NCBI GenBank assembly: GCA_001465935.1
Contig: LNKV01000016.1
Location: 248,001-312,000 of the forward strand
DNA from: Clarireedia homoeocarpa
Lineage: Eukaryota; Ascomycota; Leotiomycetes; Helotiales; Rutstroemiaceae
Length of the DNA: 64,000 bases
Reading direction: 5' to 3'
In this document: positions 1 through 12,704 of the stretch, one piece after another
How the letters are laid out: every line of letters begins with the position of its first letter
Position numbering within the stretch: the stretch's first letter is position 1
Made by a program: the position numbers and the translations under genes
The notes under the pieces: model-generated
Told to the model about the DNA's origin: nothing
The model's input: the letters and a program-made list of their open reading frames with translations, nothing else
The model's database searches: none

Positions 1-1092
1 AACTAAATGCGAAAGAAAAGTCTCCATCTGCGACTGATACTCCTCATCCACCGAGCTCACAATTTCATGCGTTGTCCTAGGATGCTCATAGTCCGAGAGT
101 GCAAGAATTGGTGGTAGTGCGTCGTGCAGATGATCGATCACTAATTTCCGACTTAGTTGGCTGTAAAGTGCTCCTAGACCAGTAGCCATCAAAGTAGCAA
201 GATCACTCTCCACTATCCATTGTTCGAGGTTCACATCATTGGAAGCCGCCTCGATAATGTAAAGAAGGCCCGTCCTTGCGAAGTCCCCACACCTCCCTTC
301 CTCGTGTATGAAGTCGATCAAGAGATAGAATAGTGGAAAGTCTTCCTTATGTGTTTTCCCCGCAAATTTCTCATGTGCATCGGCGTAGTTCTTCCCAGCT
401 TCGTCGTCTCGACGCTGTGACGTAAACCAAACCGGCAGAATTTCAGGGTCGAGCCTAATCTTCGTGGTAATGTTGAACGACAATTCCACCACATCAACCA
501 CCGTTTCCGAGCCGAGACTGATACTATTAGTTCCCGTAATCCGAGTGAGCAGATTCATAAGACTCTTGGAGAAAGTGTCATTCTCCACGAAATTTTCCTC
601 CTCGCTGTCAAGCAAGGCTGCGAAGAGGGCCACCGCTTCTCTGATAATCCCCTCATTATATGATGTTGTAGCAATCTTTCCAATCGAGATATATATCTGT
701 TGCGAAGCGGCAAATGCTATGCACGGATGTGGTAAAGGTCGTCTTGATTCATCACTGAGGACACGGGTGATTTCTGATAGACATGTTCGAATCTGCTCTG
801 CAGCTTCGTAGTCTCTTGAAAGATTCGATGCACCCTGCCATAATTGCTACAGTGCTTTGTCAGATCCGCAAGCCCTTTTCCGACCACAAAATGGAATGCA
901 ATATGATTCGACTTACCAAGAGATGGCTGTATTCCCGCTTGAATCGAGTCAAACGTTTCTCCGGATTATTCGCAGTTGCTTTGCTGCCAGCTGGCGCTAG
1001 GGAAGTGCCCGCTATCAAGCGTTGCCACTATTTGCCTGTCAGTAAGTCGATCAACCTTTCATAGAAGATGTGTGCTGGCTCACAAAATCCAT
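1..1092 (-). CDS. FHIP/RAI16-like protein (5' part; cut by window start)
   Basis: The protein resembles the fungal FHIP (FTS and Hook-interacting protein, also called RAI16-like) family, which in animals and Aspergillus links Hook adaptors and dynein to early endosomes. I read three exons on the minus strand: 1092-1084, 1027-917 and 846-1, continuing beyond the window. Introns 1083-1028 and 916-847 have GTGAGC/GTAAGT donors and CTGAC branch sites just upstream of TAG. The start MDF-WQRLIAGTS and the following LTRFKREYSHLLQLWQG are typical of the family N-terminus. Further on, FNITTKIRLDPEILPVWF and ATGLGALYSQLSRKL match its conserved core. The first exon codes only three residues. About 322 residues lie in the window and the C-terminal part is missing. 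The family call comes from remembered motifs. Confidence 0.82.
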
Positions 1093-1569
1093 AGCTCTAA
1101 AGGAGGCATTATTTCTGTTTGTTCTTATCGCATAAAAAATGTCCGAGATGGACAAAACCCAAACCGCACACGCGTGAAACGCGCCTGCAACTTTTAATCG
1201 AGCAAGATTGTCGGGTTTAGTCAGCGACTCACGATGATGAAGCTCTCCTTCAGAATGGAACCCTGAAGACTAGATCAATACCGGAACACTTGATGGAATA
1301 ATTCGTCTCCTCACTATTTTGGGAAATTCGATAATTGTTCAGTTACCCAGGTAACCTTTCACTGGGTCTTGCGGGTATCCGGGTAATATGACGTTGTACC
1401 CGTGGAATCGAGCATACCTCATCAAAAACATCCCTTTTATTTAACTGCAGGTAATATGGACATAAAACGAAGATGCTCTAAATCTGTTGTGAAGTATGAA
1501 AATGAAACAATAATGGAATCCGTATATACATTTGGTCCCCCAATGGTATCATTCCCAGCCCAATCCATT
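1093..1569. other. Intergenic, no gene seen
   Basis: This is the upstream region of the FHIP-like gene and the 3' flank of the GPI-protein gene. It holds an ACGCGT palindrome near 1179-1184. I see no supported coding exon, RNA gene or repeat. Confidence 0.5.
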
Positions 1570-3088
1570 TTACAATACCCAAACACCCAGCAGCCCAACG
1601 AAGAAAAGACACCCCATCACCCACACATCAACTCGTCGTCTCGAACCTGCCTCCGAAGTAGCCTGCGCAGACGAAACTACTGGCGTATTTGTTGCCTTGC
1701 TGACCTCGGATAGAGCGGTAGCAACGACTGCTTGTGAAGAAGTGCTGATCCAATTCATTACTACGACAATTGAAGCACCCCCTGCATCCAAGCGGGTCGT
1801 CTGTGCAATAGTGGTAGTGGCACCTCCTTTAGTTATGGTTCGATTGCCGGTCCCGAAGGCTGATGCTGGATTTACGGTAAGAGTAGAAGACCCTACTACG
1901 ATGTAGCGTGTGCTAGCAGAATTGGTGTTTACTGTCTGCGAAGTGGGCTGCATAGAGAGAGCTGAGACTGCTGCCGTCGAAGAGAGTGTACTACTACTCG
2001 TAGTAGTCGTTGATCGAACTGTTGTGAAGGATTGCCCACTGCCCGTCACCTCAGCGAAGTTCGCACTCATTGCGATGGTGGTAGTAGGGGTGATAGAAAC
2101 TGTTGTAGTCGAACTGGTGGTCATAGTCGTTACCACCTTGGAGGAACTTGTGGTGGATGATGCCAAGGAGCCTGAAGAAGAGGAGTATCCAGATCCTGTG
2201 GTCGTTGAACTAATAGCACTGCCATAGTTACCACGCATAGTCGATGTGGTGAGAACAGTTGCTGTGACTTCATTCACTGGAACATAGGCAGTTGGTACAC
2301 CTCGTCCAGTCCCAAGTTTACATTGCCCAAGGTTTGGCAATGCATTAGATGACGGAGCCGCATTGCCAACCATCCAATCTCGCAACTGTGTGGGTAATGT
2401 TGTTGAGACCGATCCACGATTGTTCCAACCATAGGAAGGGTCATCGTCAGCTAAGAAGAATCCTGATGGATAAGGAGAAATTTCGTCGGCAGATACACTC
2501 TTGATATCATCCGGACTGGGGCACACCTGTGCACTTTTCGTCACCGTAGGGGACGCAGTTGCATACAAAACATCTGTGTATATCCACACAGGCGTAGGTG
2601 ATTGATAAACTACGCCATAAGGGTCTGTGAACGCTGTCTCATGTACCAGGATTGTAGAAGCCTCATACACTCCCAAATCAGTCCCTATAATTGTCGTCGG
2701 AAGCCCGTCAATTGATATCTGATCTAATGCTGCGGTATTGACCCATGTTTTGTGGCCTGTGATTGCTGTGTTGTCATACTTGTATACAATGGTTGAGACT
2801 GTCGTAACTGTGATATTGACGCTATCCGAGTACCACAGAACTTGACCAACCTGGAAAGATGAGAGATAGCAGCAGGTTGGGGTTTCTCCTGTCGAAGTCA
2901 CTATTGCTCCATCGGATTCCGTTGATGTTGCGTTGTATGAAGTTGATACAGCTTTGTTTTGTTAATCTGGAGGGCCTAAAGTCAAAATGAATGGTAGAGT
3001 TCGACTCACTTTTTTCCGGGAGTTGTTTTAAGGCCAACGCCTCAGTCACCCATAACACGACGAGAGGGACATACTTCCAGACCAACAT
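1570..3088 (-). CDS. Ser/Thr-rich secreted, probably GPI-anchored cell-wall protein
   Basis: Two exons, 3088-3010 and 2951-1570, give 486 residues. The intron 3009-2952 has a GTGAGT donor and an ATTAAC branch site before AAG, and it restores one reading frame. The start MLVWKYVPLVVLWVTEALA is a clear signal peptide. A globular N-terminal half of about 230 residues is followed by a Ser/Thr-rich stalk of about 200 residues. The extreme C-terminus is a hydrophobic tail (WVMGCLFFVGLLGVWVL) after a basic RRR, the usual layout of a GPI addition signal. It is therefore likely exported and anchored at the plasma membrane or wall. I do not recognise a catalytic domain in the N-terminal half, so the function is unknown. 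The long plus-strand ORFs over the stalk are shadows of the Ser/Thr codon bias. Confidence 0.8.
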
Positions 3089-6000
3089 TATGACAATGAA
3101 AGAGCGTGGAAACGGATCCTATATCCGAAGAAGGACAAGCAAGGTCACAGGCATGGCTAGAATATGGAGCAGATCCGCGAGATATAAGAAGAAAACCTCG
3201 GTGAACCTCGTACCTACGAACTCGGTTTCTAAACAAGGAACCTCGGATCGATCCGTATTCAAGGCTGTTGCCGCTCAATGCTCAGATTAGCACAAAAAGC
3301 GTGGGGGAGTAACTATTTAGGGGTGCGGAGCGCTTCAGCCTTAAGTGGGAGGAGATGATGAACGACATAAAATCTAGAAGAATCACCTAGATTCAGGATT
3401 CGCACTTGCCTGTTAGCTTATTTGCTCGATGAGAGGATCTGGCTTAGCATCCAGTATAGTCGTACTAACGTGTCCTGGATAGTTTTGACGTCTGTAGTGG
3501 GCTGATGGTGGAAACGTCCACTTCTAGGTGCTAGGTATTTCATTCCTTATTTTGGAATTGGGGCTAACTCAGGTGTAGTTCTACCATTCCTCCCGGCCAC
3601 TTCATGTCCTGGAAGTACGAAAACGTAGCAGTCACAGCAATGCGCCCAATGCATTCCCAGAGACGCAATGGCAAGCTAACATTGCGGTATGAACGCTTGC
3701 TCATCCATGATTTAGGCAGACTGAAAGAAGACGCGTAGACAACGCTTACCGCAGATCATGGTGGCAAGCTCGCCAGATGTGCGCGCGTCTATTCATTGTC
3801 TCGACTTTTGAATGTGACGAGAGAGCCCGGATCCATATGCAGGAGGTGTGATGAGAAGAAAAATGGAGATGAAGGATCATGGAATCCCTGCCACATAAGT
3901 TTCGAATGTGACACCGACGTTGGTGTAAGGAGGCTAATCCCAAGAAAGCTAGGTTTTGGTCCTAGCCGCCGCGCACCTGCAAAGTAAATCTTGGTAGAGA
4001 TCCAAATGAGGCTTATTCTTGACATGCCTTTCATATTTAGATAAATTTCGCCGTTGCCCATTCTTTGATGGATGATTTCTCGAACGAGGCTCAGACAATT
4101 AACAGTGAAGGCGCTGCCTGGCAATCTGGTGGAGATCACTGCCAACCCCATGCGCTTGTAAAACGCGTGCATGCACTCACCATGCAGCTTCCCTCTCATC
4201 TTTCCATAGTTCTATTGCGAACACTCAGACTAGAATACACCGACTGTGGAAGATCTGCAGAGTCGCTCTGACGCCGCCAAAGTCGCTTCGGAGCTTACTC
4301 TAGGGTCATTGTGAAATGAAGCGTGTGCTGTCCCTGGGGACGGACCAAGGCAAGGCATTCTACAAGTATCTGTCTTCGGCTCAAACATCGGAGAGTTTTT
4401 CTAATATAAAAACCGGAAATGGAATGCTCGGGTCACCTCTTGTTCACTGCAGACCCTTCGAGGCGTGTTCCGTCCTGAGATTACTTCTGTTATCAATTTC
4501 GCCAACGTCTCTGGGGACCCGCGTGCTAGCTTCGACCTCGACCTATGTTTATTTGGTGTCCCGAATCCCGAAGGCGACAACGGACCATCTAACGATCGAG
4601 GCGTCAAATTACCCTCGAAAGGTTATTGCGTGGTCGTCTTGACCGTCTCTTTGGATTTAAAATTGGCTGTGGGCTTCAGCAATTATCTGCCGAAAATATC
4701 CTGAGGGTCGTGAAATAATTGCATCGGCTCTCGAAACTTGAAATGCAACTCGTGTTCGGGCGCGCCGGGTGTTTCAATGTCATCAAACGGCTTAATTGTG
4801 CACGCCATCCTTTGTAGAATTGTGCTCGAAGAAGGTTGGGGATTCTTTGCATCTGTGATGGCGGAAACAAGGGGTCGCTCGTGCGCTTGATGGCCCAAAA
4901 GCAGAAGACATTGGCCAGGTAAGAGACGAGCAGACGTACCGTTGCTCCTTTGGAGACTAGGAGTGGAGAGAAATGGCTATCAGCTGAGCTGAGGTGAGGG
5001 GTAAACAGTCGAATACGATGCATTACTGGCAGTATGATGTTTTTTCGCCATCCTATCACCCATCCATCCAGCATCTGGCCATCTCCTGTTTGGATTTCGT
5101 AAAATCCGGTGTATGAGAAGAGCGGGTACTTTGGAAGATGTGCAAGGACAGGTATGCATGCGTGCTCGTACAGCCAAGTTACATACATCGCATCATCTTG
5201 CAAAAGTAAGTCATAATAGACGTACATATAGGTAGGCTGTCCCCTTTCATGCATGAAATATGTACAAAGTACTTGCATTACGTTCTGCAGCAACAGGTTG
5301 TGGATGTGGAGACGCAAAAGCAGCCTTTGTTTACATGGCAGCCACTTGGTAAGTTGCGCCGCCCTGCTGACTTGTTTTCACGGAGCTGGAGAGCATTGCC
5401 CGAGGGATATCCATCAGACAAACGGTTCTTGCAACAATGGGAAGTAGTTCACCGAATCCTGATATGGTTCTATGCTAGAACTACTGCAGGACACGGACTC
5501 GAGGCGGAGATTGGATAGGCGACGGTACGCATTCACAAGTTCTCGCGGGACCAATGTATGATGTATGTGTATATAATGTATATGTATATGTATATGTGTA
5601 TGGACATGTATAATTGAATATCCCCTTCAAAGGAGACGGGGGCAGAGCATATGTAATATCTTCGCAGGATCCATGGATCGATTCATGGTGTCGGTGTCCC
5701 TGGGCTGTGGTTGCCTTCCATTCACCGATGCATAGCCATTGCACAGCACTTGCACAGCACTTGTACAGGACGCTGATGCGTGCCGAGGAGTTCACCAGGC
5801 CCATCTAGTCGGATTCCACAACGAATGAAATTGCATCGTCGCCCATTAATCGCGATCGGTTTCTCTTAGTGCGGGGCGTCAGATGCATGCAAAAGGGAGA
5901 CTCTCACCTGTTTCGAGACCTCTTGCTCCGTAGAAAGCTCGTAGAAGGCAGAGATCTCCTAGAGCCTTTATCGAACCCTCTCCGTCAGCTTGAGGCTGTT

Positions 6001-6759
6001 TAGAAAAAGAAAACTAACGAAGCGCGGTTGCCAGAGCGACGCGTGCTCTCCACCCAGAAAAAGCCCAAGATTCCCTGACTTTCCCGTTGTTTATTATTAA
6101 CTGACAGATTAGCCAATCCAGAGCTCGGATTCCCTTCCCATTGTGCACCCAGCTGGAGCTTCTCTGCTTTACTTTCCCTCAAAACATCCCAAAGAGGTGC
6201 CCTGGCTGCCATTTATTATTCTTTGCCGTCTGCTCCAATCCCAAAGTCTCTCTTCCTTTTCTCTCACAGGTTTTTCTAACTTCCCCTCGTCGACGAAGGT
6301 TTTTCTTTTCTCCCCTCAGGTATTTGAACATTTGAATCACAAATAAATATAAAAACCCCCAAAAAAAAGAGGAAGGGGATCTCCCTTTATTCCATAATAC
6401 TTGGACAGTACTTCAGGGGATTTTAAGACACGACTACCGCCTGCTCAATCCTCCTCCACCTTTCGGATTTCCAATATCAACAACCAGATTCTTTAAAAAT
6501 CCCCGACACTCGTTTTCACTCACATATTTCCTACGCGCATTCCTCGCCCACAACCTTACTTGCTGCGAGCACTCGACATTCTCCTCAACAGCTGCTTTGT
6601 TCTGCCCCAATCATCACTCGGATCTCCACGTTCCTGCATTCCGCCAACACTTACTCCTGCATCTAGGCTACTGCAACTGTCTCGAGCTTTTAGGAGCTTG
6701 CTAAGAATACTGTGAACGGTGAATGCCCAACCCGGTGAACTGTGAACCCACAACATAAC
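3089..6759. other. Long gene-poor region and probable 5' leader of the BUD4-like gene
   Basis: No recognisable gene in about 3.7 kb. Open frames exist at 3789-4199 (-, 136 codons) and 4676-5317 (-, 213 codons), and a shorter one at 4465-4704 (+). None shows a family motif, signal peptide or convincing intron structure, and I do not call them. A TATATG-type microsatellite lies near 5555-5610. The stretch 6120-6759 is pyrimidine-rich on the plus strand and looks like the promoter and transcribed leader of the gene starting at 6760. Confidence 0.45.
5555..5610. repeat. TATATG/TATGTG microsatellite
   Basis: Short alternating purine-pyrimidine simple repeat with several TATATG units; no gene is associated. 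Confidence 0.7.
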
Positions 6760-9700
6760 ATGACTTCACCCTCAGAACCAGTAAGCGCATACACTTCTCG
6801 TTGTTGCTATTTACTTGACGCCTCTCATTTCGGCGTGTTTTCCTCGCTGGGAATTGATGGTTCTAATCAAATATCTAGGTGCCTCCGTTGAGGATCCAGA
6901 AGGGCACGACTGGATCACCTGTCAAGAACGCGATTCCACGACCACTTTCAGAAATTGCCCCTACTGAAAAGAGGCGGAATTCTCCCAGTTACAATCACGC
7001 TGCCAAGGTAAGCAGGAATGCAATATGCTATTCTCAGTGTGCTGTCGGGGAATTAAAAGCTAATTCTGACGACACAGAAGATGCTTCTCAATGGAGACTC
7101 GTCTCCATTCCAACCATCCCCTGACGGTTCGTCTCCACGGCTGTTCTGGCAAGGCCGCGACCCAGCTACGTCCAATCGATTCAGCACGGAAAATCTCGCC
7201 GGAGCAAGGGACTCTTCACTATCACCAACGCGCCGGTCATCCATCGAAAGATTACAGAAAGCCTCACGCGTCAAGAACAGCAATATGTTTGCTAGGGAGC
7301 AGAAACAAGAGTACGATCCAACTGCAATGCCCGTAATCGAAAGACCACTCGCGAAACATCTACAAGGCAACGCGTATGGAGGAAAGGGTCTAGAAGGTTT
7401 TAGATCGTCGGATAACATTCGGCCAACTCCACCCAATAGATTGGAAACCAGGAACAGCATCTCCCTCACCACCACACCAGTACTGAGTCCTCCCTCTGAT
7501 TCGTCTCGGCCAGGCGCAAATGGAGTTCGTTCGCCGAGCAAAGATCAAATCTCGCCCACCAAATCATCTATGGCTTCAAGTCGCTACAACGGCAAGGCGC
7601 TGTATGATCCAGAACACAACTCATGGGAAGAAGAGAATTCTGGCGACGAGCGAGAACTGCCACCCGGCCGAGCTCTACACAGACATGCCAAGAGCGTCAC
7701 CTTTGATGCAGCACCGCCACAAATCAATGAGTACGAGATGGCAACACCTGACATCTCGTCCATCGGGACAGGTTCGCGCGAGAACAGCTATGATTCGGCG
7801 GAGGACGATGATGACGATAGCTATCTTCATGGTGATTCGCTTGACCAAGATGATAGCTTCGATGCATCCCTTGAGGATACTGACAAAACGCCAGTCGTTG
7901 GACCGGAGGACTGGAGGCATTCCGGTGAATCTAGCAACTATGGCATGGCATCCGGTTACTACGATGACCCATTCGAGGGCCCAGATGGAAGTCCCTTGCC
8001 TGATGCTCGTCCCTCCTCCTCGGGCCGCCCTGGCAACTCTCTGAATGACTCTTTAAATTCGAATGGCGAGCACCGACCACTCCCACCTCTACCTGGTATG
8101 GCTGGCAGTTCGCGCAACGGCTCGGTGTCCTCAAACACCCCAGGAGCTGAGGGTCGTGCCACGAGTCCCCGAAATCTCCCTACTCCGCCACCAGCTTCAA
8201 TCAGCAAGACTGACTTGCAATTGATGAATGGTAGCAAGTTGACTTTGGAGGAGAGACTGCAACTGATGATGATCCAGGACGATGAAACACCTAAGACAGC
8301 AGCTGAGCAACAACGCGAACGTCGCATGAGGCGTGCTGGGGCACGCAACAGTCACACCCCCGAACATGATCGTCAGCAAATCAGCATTCACGAAGATGAT
8401 GATACTCTAGATGATCTCTCAGGACTGGACTCATACAAATTGCCTCCTCGTATTTCACGCGAATCAATTTTACGAAAAGTCAAGGGTCAAGAACCATTTG
8501 CAAGAGAGTCTGACTGGAATTTCTCATCTGGCATGGCCAGTTCAAGCCCTGAACGTCCAAGCACAAGTGACCTGGCAAACATTGACCCTGACACTCCTAT
8601 TCCTACCACTGAGTCTACCCACGATGACGATGAAGATAGTGTTATTATCAAATCTGAGGCGGACGATGATGACGCCGATATTTATTCTATTTCCGAAAGA
8701 TATCAGGCCGAATCAAGAACTGAGAGCTACCCCGACGAGGAGACTGATGGACCCACCGACGATGATGATGAAACAGAAGATGACGAAGAAAGCCATTACT
8801 CGGATGACATGCCACCTCATGAAAGCCCCCAATTCCAATCAAATAGTGTCCCCGAAGATGATGGTCCTCCAACGCCTCGAAACATCAGCCCCGCTAGTCT
8901 CTCCATGGACACTGGGAAGGGAGAGCGAAGGATCTCACTTCCTGAGTTTTCTGGTCTCATGAATGAAACGGACTTTGGGCTCAGCCTCAAGTCTTACATG
9001 ACCCCTTCTCCGCCGCCCCAGAAAGAGCCTGAACAAAGGAGTGCCTCCAAAATGTCAGAAACACATGAGCATCTGGCTGCATCTGAAACTCCAGAAGCAG
9101 TGGAGCAGCCAAGTACTAACAGCCACAAAGCTAAAGAGCAGACAACGGAGTCGCTACTAGAAGATGCTCCGGAAGATGCTCCAACAGAAGTCATGGAAAA
9201 TAATGCGGAGGAAGAAGTCCCCGAACCACAGGAGGAGCGTGCCCCCAGCCCCGAGAGCAGAAAGATGCTGCCACGTCCGGAATATGACGGTTCCGAATGG
9301 GGACCTCAAGAAGATGAGGAGGATGATGAGGAATCTGATGCAGGATCGGTCATCCATCATCCGCTCATCTCTCCAACCCCTCCTCCGCCCTCCGATTCTC
9401 CTGGTATTCCTGAACAAGTTGCTACCATCAAAGCAAGTAGCGGTTCAAAGTTGAAGACAAGACCATCGGTCACACCTTCAGATCTTGCGGCCATGCGGGA
9501 AGCCCGTCGACAAGTTAGTGGTACTGGACCAGTTGTCCCACCAATTCCTCAACGACACCGAAACAGACCATCTCTGGGAGGAGAGCAAGATGAAGAGGAC
9601 GATACTGTTGGAAACACACTGCAAAGACACCCAAGTTTCAAGAAGAGAAGTCTAACTCTGGACATTGGCGGAGATCTCGGACTAAGTCTGGAATCAGATT

Positions 9701-11490
9701 TTGATCGGGTCATTGAAGCCCAAAAGGTTGCGTTTAATTTATCTTCTACCCATTCGACTTTCTTCAATAGTCAAAGCGGACAAGCGTCCGAGTCTCTGGA
9801 TTCCATTAACTTGAGTGACCATGCTAACCAAAGCCCACGACAGCGAGGATACTTGATGAGACAAAACACCAAAGTTGTAGTTGCAAGCAGTGACCACACT
9901 GACGACTCCCGGGGAGTCAAATCAGCTGGCAATTCACCGACGAAAGCAGACCGACCACAGTCATGGGTTGTTGAGCCATGGAACGGAAACCGAAAAAGCA
10001 GTAGAAGCAGACCAGGAAGCCCGCGCAAGAAGCCTCCCACTGGAGCCATCCCACCAATGCCTGGTCATGAAAGCAATGCCACCGGTCTAGGTATATTGCC
10101 AGAAGGACAAACCATGGAGCCTACCCCCGATGAGGGTGCAGAGCGAGGTAGACTTTTTGTAAAGGTCATTGGCGTAAAGGATCTGGATCTCCCTCTACCC
10201 AAAAGTAAGTCATCATCAACTCCTTCTGCTTGGCCCATATCTAACGTTCTGAAAGACGAGCGATCATGGTTCAGCCTGACTTTGGACAATGGAGTCCACT
10301 GCGTTACAACTGCATGGCTTGAGCTTGGAAAGAACGCTCCTATCGGCCAAGAATTCGAGCTTGTTGTGCCAAATGAGCTTGAATTCCAGTTGACTCTCAA
10401 TGCCAAGCTTGAGAAACCAGCACCCAAAAGAGTGCAAACTGCACCTGTCAAACCGCAAAAAGCATCAAAACCATCTACATTCAGTCGAGTCTTCGCCTCG
10501 CCCAAGAAAAGGAAAGAGCTCGAAATGAGGCACAAGGAAGAAGAACAACGCATCGCACAACAAAAGCAACAAGATGCACAAGCTGCAAAGACTGCCACAC
10601 AGCAAACAGCGTGGGATCTTCTTTCTCCGCTTGCTGCCGCAGACGGTAGCTTTGGTCGCTCGTATGTTTGCTTGAAGGATCATGAGTCTCGTTGTTTCGG
10701 ACGTCCCTATAATGTAGACGTGGCCTGTTTTAACGAATGGGCAACTGAAGAGATCCAGTCATCAAGCGTCATGAGCAAGCGAAGTGCCAACACTCAAGTC
10801 AGGAAGCGAGCTCCTTACGCTGTTGGCAAGCTGCAGTTACAGCTTTTGTTCGTCCCGAAGCCAAAAGGTGCATCTGATGAAGACATGCCTAAGAGTATGA
10901 ATGCCTGCATACGTGAAATGAAGGAAGCCGAACTTGAGGTCGCAAGACAGTTTGAAGGTCATCTCAGTCAACAAGGTGGTGATTGTCCTGTAAGTTTTCA
11001 TCCTCATTCCCCATATCTACGAGTTACTGACCGATTCTAGTACTGGCGTCGTCGCTTCTTCAGACTGGCAGGAAGTAAACTCACTGCTTACCATGAGTCA
11101 ACTCGTCAACCCCGTGTGACGATCAACCTTGCAAATGCGCACAAACTCATCGATGATCGACGAGCACTCACACAAAAGGAAACCACTGGAAAGGCTGGTA
11201 AACGTCGCAAGTCAGGATTTGCCGAAGACGAAGAAGGCTACATGTTTGTTGAAGAAGGGTTCCGCATTCGGTTCAACAACGGTGAGGTTATCGATTTCTA
11301 TGCCGATAGTCCGGCCGACAAAGAAGCCTGGATGTCCGTTCTTGATGCTTGTGTGGGCAAAGAACGTGAGGGTGGAAAGGGTGGCTGGTGCGACCTAGTG
11401 CTGAAGAGGGAAGAGCAGATGTTGAGGAAAGCGTCCGGAGCTTCAGGAAAAGGCCGTGGGCATTCCAGAATCAAGAGTACCATCTTCTGA
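6760..11490 (+). CDS. BUD4: BUD4-type septation/axial-budding scaffold with C-terminal PH domain
   Basis: Five exons, 6760-6780, 6879-7007, 7078-10204, 10256-10989 and 11041-11490, give about 1486 residues. Family members are anillin-like scaffolds that act with septins at septation sites. The first ~1050 residues are low-complexity, acidic and Ser/Pro-rich. A conserved C-terminal module begins near 1073 (LFVKVIGVKDLDLPLPK) and runs through DNGVHCVTTAWLELGKNAP. The last exon encodes the PH domain, from YWRRRFFRLAGSKLTAYHES to EEGFRIRFNNGEVIDFYAD and KEAWMSVLDA. The intron 10205-10255 is 51 bp and has no stop, so it can be read through. I removed it because it has GTAAGT, a CTAAC branch site and AAG, and because splicing joins LPLPK to NERSWFSLTLDNG as I remember in homologues. 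The two short first exons supply the start MTSPSEPVPPLRIQKG. Confidence 0.9.
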
Positions 11491-12607
11491 TGAGATTGAT
11501 CTAACTCATTCGAGTCCTCAATATGGTCACACGATCCTTGATTAGACCCTTCTTTTCTTGTCACTCTTTCCTTAATGTATTACTTCCTGCCCCCGGCGGC
11601 GCATTTCACATTTTACCAGATCATCCTTTCGGGAGAGGAAACTGTCGGGTTACATCTACTATCTTATCAAATTATTGGCAGATTCTGTCAAACACAAAGC
11701 ATCTGTCTTCCAAGTCGCTTTTGTTCTTTATTATTCTGGTTCACGGTATTTGGCAAAGGGGTGGGGAATATTGGATGTGGGATGGAGTGGGAGCGTAATT
11801 ATTGGATTTTATCGGTGCGCTTTTGTATGATTGTTGGTAACACATTTCTCTTTTTCTTTTCTCTTTTATTATTCTTTCTTTGGTCCGGGTTTGAGGTTTT
11901 ATTTTTTGTGTAGAGTTGGGCGAGACCATGGTGGTGGAAAACTGAGGAGGTGTGAATAAGACGAGAGGAAGTGTAAGAGGAGAAGAGGTTGGATTAAAAT
12001 GGTGTTGTGTGAGGAAGAGATGATGTATGGATGGGATGACTCGAGTAACGATACACGTATGGATAGTGCGATGTGATGAGAATGCGAATGAAAGCGATGA
12101 AGATGAAGAATGCGCGTTATCTTTGCATACAAGTGCATGAGACAAGCAAGTGTGAGGATGAGGATGTATATATACGTAGGATGGAAGAAGGAGAGAAAAA
12201 AGAATGTGTTATAGATGTAAGTTGGAAATGCAAATGTGACATAGATTCCGAGTCACTCGCAGTGAGTACCATTCTAATGGTAACCCTCCTGCAGTCTTTT
12301 TCCCATCTGACCCACAAGAATCTCTGTCGGGTTTCCCCTTCCTAGTCATAGATTAATACCATACGATTCTTTCCTCAGTCCTCAGGAACTATATATTATA
12401 CATATACTCTATCAAGACCTCAACCCAACTATGTATAAGCGCACACAGTCAGTCAATCTATTCTATCTAGATTTGCATCCTCACAGCTATACGCATATGC
12501 CGTCGGTCCTCTCCATCGATCCCTCCCTTTCCTTTTTGTTTTTTGTTTTGCACACTTCAATCATCACCCACTCACTCGAATTGCTTCCGTGCGTGCTCTG
12601 TTCCTTT
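11491..12607. other. Intergenic, 3' flank of BUD4
   Basis: AT-rich and pyrimidine-rich flank. Several short ORFs occur on both strands, all without motifs. It ends at the target-site copy of the transposon that starts at 12612. Confidence 0.45.
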
Positions 12608-12611
12608 AGTA

Positions 12612-12653
12612 CAATAGTGGGTGTCATTACTCCGTGCGCACGGGCCATAAGCG
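12612..12653 (+). repeat. Left terminal inverted repeat of the mariner-like element
   Basis: 42 bp; 41 of 42 positions match the reverse complement of 14030-14071. It contains the palindromic core CCGTGCGCACGG. Confidence 0.93.
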
Positions 12654-12704
12654 TAGATATCATCATTTTAGCAATTAACGAGTTTATCATCATCAACTAC
12701 GATT

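Noticed and set aside
1910..2227. Plus-strand ORF rich in Val/Glu
   Set aside because: Shadow of the Ser/Thr-rich stalk of the GPI-anchored protein on the other strand.
3789..4199. 136-codon minus-strand ORF
   Set aside because: No recognisable domain and no supporting exon structure.
4676..5317. 213-codon minus-strand ORF
   Set aside because: No family motif, signal peptide, or codon pattern like neighbouring genes; length alone is weak evidence in gene-poor DNA.
7053..7541. 162-codon minus-strand ORF
   Set aside because: Opposite the well-supported BUD4 exon; no motif.
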